Shown piece by piece: positions 24,186-40,500 of a stretch of 64,000 bases of DNA. Under the pieces are notes generated by a model, which did no database searches, had not been told where the DNA came from, and worked only from the letters and a program-made list of their open reading frames with translations. Position 1 is the first letter of the stretch. Each line of letters opens with the position of its first letter. The translations under genes were made by a program, and so were the position numbers. This DNA comes from Litoditis marina (taxonomy: Eukaryota > Nematoda > Chromadorea > Rhabditida > Rhabditidae): assembly GCA_964036275.1 (NCBI GenBank), contig OZ038434.1, forward strand, positions 580,560-644,559, in the 5' to 3' direction.

Positions 24186-24705
24186 GCGAGTCGCCGGCGA
24201 CAGTTTCCAAACTTCTTCTCAAAATCCCTATTGAAGACGCACAAATCGCATTTTTCACTCTCGCACATGTTTATACCTCACAACAAACTGGAATAAAAAT
24301 CTTGGTGTTATCAAAGGTTTCCAAGTTCGGCGACTCGCCGGTGATATGAGGAACATATCGAAATGAGTGGCGACTCGCCGGCGACAAGCTCTGTTTATTT
24401 TTCACGGTTCGTATGAGTTATACAAGAAAAAGTCGTCCTTCGGTATCATTTTTGTCATAGCCGTTGGAGTTTACCCTCAAAATGCACTCAAACTTTTTTT
24501 GGGTGTTCTCGATGGAAAAATATTTTCGGCTCCGGCGACTTGCCGGCGACCCCAGGGACAATGCGAAGTGTTTGGCGACTCGCCGGCGAGAACTTCGGAG
24601 CTTTGGTTCAAGTGGCGACCCGCCGGCGACCTCAATGTATCGCCGGCGACTCGCCGGCGGTATCCCGGCGACCCCTCTGCCCCGCCGGCGAGTCGCCGCC
24701 AAATT
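24186..24705. repeat. cluster of GGCGACTCGCCGGCGA motifs downstream of the EGF gene
   Basis: More than ten TCGCCGGCGA or GGCGACTCGCCGGCGAC copies, spaced irregularly (densest at 24535-24705). They keep open frames in several phases, all Arg-rich and repeat-derived. Confidence 0.9.
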
Positions 24706-25408
24706 CCAGAGCACCTCATAAGTTCATGTGATGAGCTATCTCGGGTGGCTAGGTACTTTGTTTCACATACATTATTGCAAACATTCATGAATTGAACAAT
24801 GAACCGGGTTTCTCTGGAGCCAAAAGAGTCAATCAACTAGTTCTGTTATATTCAGCCAGTTGATAGTGCTAGAAATTACTTCGGAAGTATTGTTTACTGA
24901 TTGACAACACTCGGCTGCCAGTAGGTTGATTAATCTGTTACAATCCGGTTCAAAGAATAAGTGGGCAAACGATAGTACGCATCCCAGAGTGGGTTCTGGG
25001 CGTTCACGTACCATCTCACAGGTCGTGAATCCCAGTTTCTCAAGAAGAGCGAGTGCTTAGTAACTCTAATACACTTTCAGACCAAACGAGTTGGGTTGAT
25101 GTTCGCCGGTCAAAATATCTCTGTTCGAAACAAGACTCTCCACCAACTACTCGTCACCGATGTATAATTCCCTTGTTTGTTTCATCTGTGTTATTAATAT
25201 GAATAAACTATGTTAGTTGTTAGGAAAATTGGTACGCGGGAGTCGACCATCGCCAACAGAAAAAGAATACCATAATTCGCACGGAAAATGTTAGGTTTTA
25301 TTATCTATCACTGACTTGACCGCCCGTGAAATAACTCTTCCAGATTGAATATTCATTCACAAAAACTATACAAATATATAAAAGAATTAGTTACATGATG
25401 TATGCTAT

Positions 25409-25579
25409 CTATCGAATGAGTGGTTCCCCCTCAACTTCCAGAACAGTCGGTCGACTTTTGAGTACTGTAATGATGGCTATGAATCCGACAATGAGTATAG
25501 CCGCGAGTATGACGTAGGTCCAGGCCGAAGTGGCCACCCCTGACTCCACCGGAAGGGTGTTCAACGCGTGCGGCCATTT
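25409..25579 (-). pseudogene. C-terminal exon of a second CEST-type carboxylesterase (or alternative last exon)
   Basis: A phase-0 exon after a tatttcag acceptor encodes 56 residues: a short lumenal part, a transmembrane helix (AWTYVILAAILIVGFIAII) and a short acidic tail ending EPLIR-stop. It is clearly homologous to the last exon of the esterase at 27298-33789 (WTYIIFSIMF...). It could be the surviving end of a duplicated gene, or an alternative terminal exon spliced from the 27925 donor, since the phase matches. Confidence 0.6.
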
Positions 25580-26051
25580 CTGAAATACAACTCGATAAAC
25601 GCCCATTTTATTATATTCACCAGAATACGTATGCTAGAAGATCCCGGCAATGTCATTTCATGCTACGTCTCACACCTTGTGCACCTGGTCGCGAAACCAG
25701 GTACCCAGCCACGATGTGAAAGCAGAAAAATATCGTATCTTTCAGGAGACGCAGGATGGGAGAGCAATACCCGGGATGCTCTAGCACACCAACTCTCTAT
25801 AATCGTTGTAAGCATTATGGGTGTTCACTGTTCGAGAAGCATGAGCGTTGTTGGAGACAAACATAAACTAAGTTACACAACTATCTTCATTTGAACGGTT
25901 CGCTTCGATTCACAGTTACAGGTTGTTCAAAATCGTTCCGGAATTTGACAAGTATTACCGTACTGATCGGCTTTCACTGTGATCCATGAACAAAAGCTCA
26001 GTTTTCAAATGTTTTTCAGGTTCAGTAGGTATGGTGTGGGTTTTATACGGC

Positions 26052-26230
26052 TCATTGCCAACTACAGTTTGGGAACTTGAAACGAGTTTCCAGAATTCCC
26101 AATTCTAATTGGGTCTCAATCTCAGGAAAACGATAGTGAAACGTTACCTCTCCAACAAGGCGTTCTAGAAGACTCATGGTTGAACGGCAATCGACAGAAG
26201 AATAGTCGACAAGAATACCAACTAGCTGGC
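26052..26230 (-). pseudogene. internal CEST-like exon, second copy
   Basis: Open stretch after a tttatag acceptor with LLERLVGEVTFHYRFPE, which aligns in pattern with the PTYLSQVIYCGNVVYG segment of the complete esterase exon at 28970-29078. I found no convincing counterparts of the following two exons between here and 25579, so this looks like an incomplete copy. A weak call based on pattern. Confidence 0.4.
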
Positions 26231-27297
26231 TATAAATATAAGAGAAAGTTTTTAAGGAATAATAATATCTGAGGTGAAGTTTTATCTGCCCACACATAAA
26301 AGTTTTGTGAATCACGACATAAACACAGCGGAATAAACTGGGGCGAGCAGAACAGGCAACACGTATGTTGTTGAACTGTCCTTCGTAGAGCAAACTGTCT
26401 CAGCCAGGATTCATAAGAACTCTTGAGAGTTTATCCGCATGTGCGTGGAAAATGAGAAAAAAACATAACGCAGAATACTCTTTGAATATCATGAAGTCGA
26501 AGTTTAAGCGGAGCGCACGAATGAATTCAAATTGTGAACAAGAGCCTTACCAATCGAGCAGAATAACAGGATAGTAGACCGCTTCTTATCTAACATAAAC
26601 ATGTTTTGCAAGACGGTCACGGGTAAGAATCAGAATGATTATTGATCCCTTAAAATTTTTACCTTTCTCTCGTTACGCTTCTTTTCTGTTCTGAATACAA
26701 ACTTAGCGCTTAGCCTATTTCCGTACACTAATTTGCAGAGCAGATAAAAAGCGAATACTGTCCAAGAATCATTCTACTAGTGTAGAACCATTATCATGTA
26801 GAGCAACGACTGAAAGTTTGATTTCATATAGTAAGTCTACGTAGGACTGATGAGAACTATATGCTCGCGAGCAGAGCATGCGAAAAAGACAATTCAATTC
26901 GTTTTGCATATCTCTGTATTGATTTCAAGAATGGTTTAAGAGAAGAGAATAATGATGAATCATTAGTTACATTATGAAAAGAAGTGACTGGTGTGTGTCC
27001 TTTGTTTCAGTGAGAAACTAGTACTTTCGAAGAGGTTCTCGTTGAAAGTAAAATTTTGAGTTCAGTCATTTGCTTTTAAATGCGGTTTAGTTTAAACTAC
27101 TCTCGTGAGAGTTTTCTCAAGTTTCTGCCACATCGTAAGGTCCTGTACAATCAATTTTTCATTCTACTTTGACAATATTGACTGCTTGCATTGCGTAAAT
27201 AATACACACGAACAGTGTAACATCAATATTGAACATTTATAAAAAAAATAAAGTGATTGGAGAACCCGTTGGAAACGAAAAAAATCTGCCTATAGAA

Positions 27298-33789
<6,492 letters not shown>

Positions 33790-34250
33790 TGTGTGGTTGA
33801 ATCGTATGGCAAACTCCCAATTAATATTGATAACAACGCAATCTTATCAAATCATGTTACGTCGTCTCAAAGTACGATATCTTTGTTGAACCAAGATCGT
33901 ACACTTCTCAAAAGTTGTTGGCTAAAGGATAATTTAGATGAAATTAGATTGATAACTCGCTACCCTCTTATATTTCGGAAACAAAGGCCTGTTTTTTCTG
34001 TGCAGCCAACAAAGGCAAATGTGAAAATGTAAAAATAGGGTAGCGTATTTCAAAAAAGCGGTTATTATGTTTTCAGTTCAATTGCTCCCGTTCTCTTTTG
34101 GTAGGTCTCAATCATTCTCATTCGATAAATCAGATCGTACTGCATGCAACTTGAATTCAGTTCTGAAAATATGATAGTTATGGCCCATTCTACAAAGTGA
34201 CGACGTTTTTTTGGTAAAAATGTACAACCAGCCTGAATTAATCAGTGCAA

Positions 34251-34286
34251 TGTACAATCGTCCCCAAAATGGGGGACGATTGTACT
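34251..34286. repeat. 36-bp palindrome with GTACAATCGTCCCC arms
   Basis: GTACAATCGTCCCC and its inverse complement around a 4-6 base centre. The same GATTGTACAA/CCCC ends bound the G-rich element at 59.5-59.9 kb, so this is probably a miniature member of that family. Confidence 0.75.
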
Positions 34287-34429
34287 ACAGATCCTTCTCG
34301 TCTCAACGTACATTTGTCCAGGGTAGGTGGGGGCGATTGTACAATACTCTTTTTTGGTAATCAATGTTTTTATAACACTCTCCAAGTTAACTGACTATAT
34401 ATCTTGGAGGTAACCTGAAACCAAGATCT

Positions 34430-35850
34430 GGTTACTTTTCGATATAATCAGAATTATAGATTATATAAGGAACAACATATTTATTTTTGTCTGCTGAACG
34501 TTCTGTCTGTATGCTGTTTACAAGGACGGCCCCGCGGCTAATTTTAGCGGTCGAGCATGTTTCCAATAATATTTGCTTTTGAATTAAAATGAAATATTTT
34601 AATCGCGCGGAGCGTTCTGCGTGAGTTGTCTTTGGTTTGGCCATTGCGGACTCATTTTTTCCTTTTAATTAACAAAAATCTTCAAACATATTCTTTTTTT
34701 GAAAACTAAAAGGAGAGAACGTTAGAGAATCACGAATTGAACATTGTGTGAAAGTTTCAGCCAAATCGGATTATTTTCGCCTGAGTTATGGTTTCGTGTC
34801 GTTGTTGAAAAGTTCCGCCGTAATTCGTCCCTCGTCCCTCCTCCCTCCTCCCTCGTCCCTCGTCCCTCACGGAATTCTGTCCGCATCGTAGTGGAAAAAC
34901 TACTGAACCAATTTGGCTGAAATTTGAAACATCTATTCTATGGCAAAAGTTAGCTCGTCGCGCCAAGTATGAAATGTATATGTAATCTCTGGCGCCGGGC
35001 GCGGGCGCCAATAGGCGCCAAAAACGACTATTGGAAAAACTATCGAACCGATTTATCTGAAATTTGAAACATTAGCTCTAATGCAAAATTTAGCATGTCG
35101 CACCAAATATGAGATGTATAGCTCTTCATTGGCGCCGGGCGCGGGCGCCAATAGGCGCCAAAAACCACTATTGGAAAAACTACCGAACCGATTTAGCTGA
35201 AATTTGAAACATGAGTTATAATGCAAAAGTTAGCCCGTCGCGCCAAATCTGAGATGATTACATCACCATTGGCGCCCGGCGCTGGCGCCAATAGGCGCCA
35301 AAAACGGCAAAACACTATTTATCATCAACTAAAATGTTGAACACTAATAGAAATTGAATAATTTGGTGGAAAGTGTGAAAGTCTTTTACCAAAACTGAAA
35401 TTTTTCTTCTGGCGCTCGAACCAGGCGCCAGATGGCGCCAAAACCCAAACTCACGACAGCGTCAATGGAATCGTCTGAAATTCGGTACACTAAATAACTA
35501 TCACATGGCAAGTAAGATGCTCAATCTGAAAATCAAAAAAAGATCTGTTGGCTTTGTGCGCTGGCGCCAATTGGCGCCAAAGTTGGAAAAATATCAGTTA
35601 TCGTCAATCAAACTGTTTCAAGTTAACAGATAATGAATATTCCAATGTGAAATGAAGATCCACAAATTCAAAATCGAGTTTTATCGTCTGGCTCGGAACA
35701 GACGCCAAATGGCGCCAAAACAAAAACTCACGAAACTGGCAATTGAATAGTTTGAATATTGCTCCAATCAGTAATTGACACATGTAGTGTGTACTGGTAG
35801 CTCAAAAACCTAGAAAATTTCGTTTCCTTCTGGCGCCAGACGCGTGTGTC
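34430..35850 (-). repeat. modular repeat: GGCGCC 140-bp units, GAGGGAC minisatellite and an ATGGCCAAACC end
   Basis: On the minus strand this holds, in order, TGGCGCC-rich sequence, GGGACGAGGGAC copies (about 34830-34868) and a terminal module starting ATGGCCAAACCAAA (34643 downward). GGCGCC-containing units recur at about 34991, 35131 and 35271, giving a 140-base period. The same modules recur in the same relative order, on the plus strand, at about 62150-62590. Confidence 0.8.
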
Positions 35851-35871
35851 GTTCACAAGATTGAGTTCACA

Positions 35872-35945
35872 AGTGAGTTCACAAGATTCACTCTGTGAAT
35901 AGGCAACGAATGAGTTCACAAGATTCACTCTGTGAATAGGCAACA
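35872..35945. repeat. short tandem repeat x2
   Basis: GAGTTCACAAGATTCACTC followed by TGTGAATAGGCAAC appears twice, 36 bases apart. Confidence 0.85.
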
Positions 35946-36261
35946 TATGAAGTTGTAGGAGTACAACTAGCAAAAAAAGGACAATTAGTAAAAAGTGGGG
36001 GAACCAACAAATGTGTGAGTTGTGTTTGGTTCGACCTCGATATCAGCAAAAAGTGAACGATACGAATTGCTGTGATACTGTAGCAGAAGTATTCTGCAAA
36101 AATAGAACAATACAAACGTTGCACAATGGTTCACAACGCACGCATGTCGTCAAAGCACACATGAAATACCCTTCGGCAATTTCTGAAATATCATGCGGGC
36201 TTCGTGAACCATTGTGCAACGTTTGTATTGTTCTATTTTTGCAGAATACTTCTGCTACAGT

Positions 36262-37117
36262 ACACAGTGATTCTATGACGACAAGTAAACTACTAGTGAA
36301 CTCCTACCACACCCCTCTTCTACTACTAGTAAACTACTAGTTTTCTTGTAGTAATGTAGGCGTAGGGGAGGAGTTAAACTATAGTTCTACTCCTACCTAA
36401 CTACTAGTGAGATGGTAGTCAGCTACTAGTTTATCTGTGGTAAAAGTCAATTTTGAAAAATAAAAAATGGAATAAAAAAAATTATATTTTTTTGGATCAT
36501 ATATCTTCTATAAGTAGTTACGTTATCCTCTATTGCATTACTCTGCTGTTTAACATGTTTTGCACCATCCGGGACTCGAACTCTCGAGCTCTCGCTTCTG
36601 AAGCGAGACACTTACCACTGCGCCACGCTGCTGATGTCTGATGGCGCGCCACAATCGTATACGATTACAGGCGCGCTTCACTGTTCAGCGCTCACTATGG
36701 AATAACGTGAATGCGCCACGAGCCCCAACAAAAAACCTTATACTTAAGCTTGTTCTACAGTAGCACTAATTCGATAGAAATTTTCCCATATTATGAATGT
36801 TCAGCACTTTCCTGCCTAGTTAGCGTACTACAGGTTTCTACTAGCCTACGAGTAAGTTACTACTAGCCTACGAGTAAGTTACTACTAACTGTCTACGTGC
36901 TCATAATGCCTACAAATCACTGTGATTTAAATTCTGTGGAGATAATGTAACGTAAAAAGACTAGTTTCATACTGCCAAAATGCATTTTTTAATTTGACGT
37001 CCGTATTTACTACTAGTTTTCTACCAGGATACCCCTACTCTACTACGAGAGTACTCCTCCTTTACTACTACCACTAGTTTACTACGAGTTTACCTGTAGT
37101 CCCAGATTTCCTATGTT
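36262..37117. mobile_element. 856-bp insertion with CTACTAGT-rich ends, nested in the fold-back element
   Basis: Begins and ends with TACTAGT/CTACTAGTTTACTACGAG-type sequence in opposite orientations and carries a tRNA-like segment in the middle. It also contains a 22-base tandem duplication (CTAGCCTACGAGTAAGTTAC) near 36840-36885. No protein-coding capacity seen. Confidence 0.65.
36562..36631 (-). tRNA. tRNA-like sequence, anticodon loop TTCAGAA, T-stem degraded
   Basis: Minus strand folds with a 7-bp acceptor stem (one mismatch), a short D arm (CGCAGTGGTAAGTG), a perfect 5-bp anticodon stem CTCGC/GCGAG around TTCAGAA, a 5-base variable region and a B-box GTTCGAGTCCC. The T stem has three mismatches, and the CAG anticodon (Leu) does not fit the short variable arm. 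Probably a pseudo-tRNA inside a repeat. Confidence 0.4.
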
Positions 37118-37400
37118 ATCACAGCAATTCGTATCGTTCACTTTTTGCTGATATCGAGGTCGAACCAAACACAACTCACACATTTGTTGGTTCCCCCACT
37201 TTTTACTAATATTTAATTGATTTACGTACGTTTTTTCCATCTAGCTCGAGTTATATATTTTTTTTGTTAATTTCGTTCTTTATGTCTGTGTTTTTTCATA
37301 GTTGCTTATCATCTACCTCGGTTGTTTCTCTCTTCTGTTTCTATTGTTGTTCTCACTCATGGTCTTTTGCTCGCTCGCTTCCAACGTGAGTAAGTTTATT

Positions 37401-37524
37401 TTAAAGAAGGACGATTATGTGGACCGATCCCGTGACATCGGTCCTTTAAATTTCAATTGAAAAATATATTGCGGTTTAAAGGACTGAAGCGTTGCGATTG
37501 GACCACATAATCGTCCTTCTTTAA
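37401..37524. mobile_element. 124-bp MITE with TTAA ends, directly upstream of ATG16
   Basis: Perfect terminal inverted repeats of 22 bases starting TTAAAGAAGGACGATTATG, with partial matching inward. TTAA at both outer ends recalls piggyBac-like target sites. It ends 41 bases ahead of the ATG16 start codon, so it lies in the promoter, the 5' outron or the leader region. Confidence 0.88.
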
Positions 37525-37565
37525 GGAGGATTCTCCTTACTAATGTTTAATCAATTTTCTCACAG

Positions 37566-40500
37566 ATGGAGGCCGGTCCATCTTCTCTTCCTGATATCCG
37601 GGCAGAAATTCTCCGCAAATTAGAAGAAAGGGACGTCAGGTTGAAACCCCTCGGAAGGATGTTTTCCAATTGTGAGTTGTACAATCATTTACAATCATGT
37701 TTCAAGAACTTCTCTTCACCTTTTTTCTTGAACTCTGTGAAGAATGCAGTTAGTACTAACCAAGTTGTTGTTAAGTTAAATGTAACAATAATTTGCTCCT
37801 CGAGTGGTCTTTCGAAATAAAAACCAGTAGTTAGTTGATAGTTTTTTGTGAATAATTTATTTCAATTAATTTAAAAACAATCTTATGGGGCCTTTTTCTC
37901 TTCCAGATTCCTCTATGGCAACGGAAATGAACAAAAGAAGTCGAACTATTAGTGTGGAGTGAGTTTCATGAATGATTTATAACGTAGAACTGATATTGGC
38001 TCTGTTTCGCGGTGTACTCAGTTCTGCTACTGCAGAGCACATGGCGAAACAAAAAAGTAAAGCGCCGTTCTCATCGGCTCATGGCTGTTTTCTTCTTCTA
38101 TCATTCCCTGCTTGCCTGCTTCTGTCTTTCGTTCATTAAGTTTTGAGGACGGAGTAGGGAGATCCTAAGTTCTGATACATTTTTTATAGTCATTTATCCA
38201 TCTGTATCAGGAACAAGTACGAGATATCATCCTGCCATGTCCAAGCTTATTATAGAGGAATCCATTTCCAGTGCTGGCTCCGGACCCTCTTCTGTGCTAC
38301 TTCAGGAATTAAAGGAAGAACTGTCAACCCTTTATAAGCAGAAGAGCATAAACGATCAGGCTGGTATAATTTTCCTTCAGTTTCAATTTTTCATTTCTCA
38401 TACCGCTTAAAATAATTTTTGAAATTAAAAAAAAATATCATGCCGTTTATTCTCATGCCGCTTAAATTTTATATCTTTTACAATCAGTTTTTGTTTTCGT
38501 AATGTTGTGAAAGTACGTTCAAGTTAGAAAGTCTTCTTTGTATTTTACGAGTAGCTTAACATACAAATGTATGTGATATGGGCATATGGCGTATTTTAAT
38601 TTTTGTTCATACATGAAAACATTTCTATTTTCTAACACGTGACATTCTTTGTGTCACTTTGTGTTGCTGTTATAGGCTTCTTTCTGAACTGCACTTTGAA
38701 TACTAACCTTTTTTTCAGTTTTCTGAATTTTATCTTAAATTTTACAGAATTTGATCGATGCAAACCGAAAACTGGCGGAGAGTGAAAGAAGTTTGGCAAA
38801 AGTCACAGAAACGTGAGTTTCAGCTATTCAATATGCAATCACACAAGACACGACACATTGTTTGGCTCTTGCATCCTTGCATGTGCGATCGCTCACATTA
38901 CGCACTCACATTTCCCCGAAGTTTTTGTAACTGTTTTGTAGTAACCACAATGGTCTGAACAGATGCAACCCGATGCCTTAGTGTGAGTGGGACATTGTCC
39001 GTGGAGAGTTTTTGGATAAAAAAATACGTGTTGCGGAAAGTTGCATTGAGATTGCGAAATCAACAAAATGTCAGCCTTACCTTAGGCCTTAGCATTTTTG
39101 ATTATTTTAGCCAACATGAAAGACCGAGGCATTTCAGAGATTAACTGTAAATCTCTCACAATTTCAGATTGGAGAAAACTAAGCAAGATCGAGATCGAAT
39201 GTGTGGCAGGATTGCCGAATTAGAACACGCGCTGAAAAAGGTACGTTATTCTAACCATATTTTCTTCGACTTGGAGGGCTCGTTATATTTTGAGTTTACT
39301 CTGTTTGTAGTCGTACATATTATATTTGCTATGTTGATCGGTACTTCGGTACTACATCTTGCTGATTGATAAGATACAATCTTAGCAGGACAAACATGTT
39401 TTGAAAATCTGTATCGAAACTGTGTTTGCATTCTTAATGTTTTTCTCGTTTTATCGTTGTTAGGTTTGGTTTTTTGCCTCTCGATGTACATTGTACATCG
39501 ATGGCGCGGGGCAGTTTATTGGTCTTTTTTTACTTGTCGGAATCTAAAACAATAAGTTTCATGAATTCACTAAATTTACTTCGAAATTGATCAGCATCCG
39601 TTCATTGAATGGACGAGTATAAGTTATTCATATTTTACATTATTTCAACTAAGATGTTCAGATGACGGATGACAAGAACGATCTGTACGACGAATGGGTT
39701 GCCCTGAGCGTGAGTCATACTTATCATCCACATTTCATTCAAAAATATAGTTATTTGAATCGGGGAATAGTATTCCGTAGCTCAGCTGCATCCTAACGAT
39801 CAAGGAAACCCAAGTAGTTTATCACTTGAAATTCATCGTAAATTTTTTCATCGGGCATTGACGAGAAGGAATATAGTTAAGCCCAATGTCTTTCTCCGAA
39901 TCCTGAGATAAAAGAACCATTTTGTTTTCATATGAGAGTTATGAAAAAGTTAGTTATAGGTTCGACCAGTGTTTTAGTAATACGACAAACGATAATACGC
40001 ATTCAATTGCAATCGACCGATATATCCGTTGACGTAGAAAGTTTGTTTGCAGGCCATTGTGAAATCCCAGGAACAAAAAGTGCTGATCATGGAGGGAGAA
40101 CATTTGCAGTTACTGAACAAAATACGGGAATTGAATGAGCAGAAAGCGAGCAACATGAACGACGAACTGGCTCAACAGGCGGCGTGAGTTGATCGAGAGT
40201 CTTCCCACAGCTAATCTGAGAATCCGGTCAGCTCTCCCCGAGAAATAGAGAAATGGCGAATTCTTTATTTAACTCGGTATTTCGTTAACCCTGGCAGTTA
40301 ACCATTAACCGGGTTACTTGGTTAACCCATTTGTTAACCACTTGGTAGCCCCGAATTTTCCCCAAAATACATTGTAAAGAAGGGTTACAAAGGGGTTAAC
40401 AGAAGGGTTAACCAGGTAACCCGGTTAACGGTTAACTGAGAGGGTTAACGAAATACCGGGTTCCTTGTGGAATTGGCCGAACCCTATTCGGACGGAAAAT

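Larger units (their letters stand above)
33790..35983. other. repeat-filled intergenic stretch
   Basis: No gene supported. Contains a palindrome at 34251-34286, a modular repeat with GGCGCC tandem units at 34430-35850 and a short tandem repeat at 35872-35945. Confidence 0.55.
35984..37210. mobile_element. fold-back element (TIR family A) interrupted by an 856-bp insertion
   Basis: Outer ends ATTAGTAAAAAGTGGGGG (35984) and its inverse complement (to 37210) continue as inverted arms of about 93 bases. An inner inverted pair lies at 36077-36134 and 36204-36261. On the left, outer and inner arms are contiguous; on the right they are separated by 36262-37117. So a second sequence entered one arm of a once-continuous hairpin element. 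An uninterrupted relative lies at 59967-60303. Confidence 0.88.

Noticed and set aside
23357..24705. A CRISPR-like array of TCGCCGGCGA repeats
   Set aside because: Spacing is irregular, the motif is short, and the genome is eukaryotic.
24367..24836. Arg-rich open frames on both strands near 24.4-24.8 kb
   Set aside because: Driven by the TCGCCGGCGA motif; no splice or start signals of a gene.
34757..35011. Minus-strand frame through the GAGGGAC minisatellite
   Set aside because: Repeat-derived; the same text occurs in the ADAM17 intron.
36453..36641. A possible functional tRNA-Leu
   Set aside because: The CAG anticodon would mean leucine, but the variable arm is short and the T stem has three mismatches; kept only as tRNA-like.
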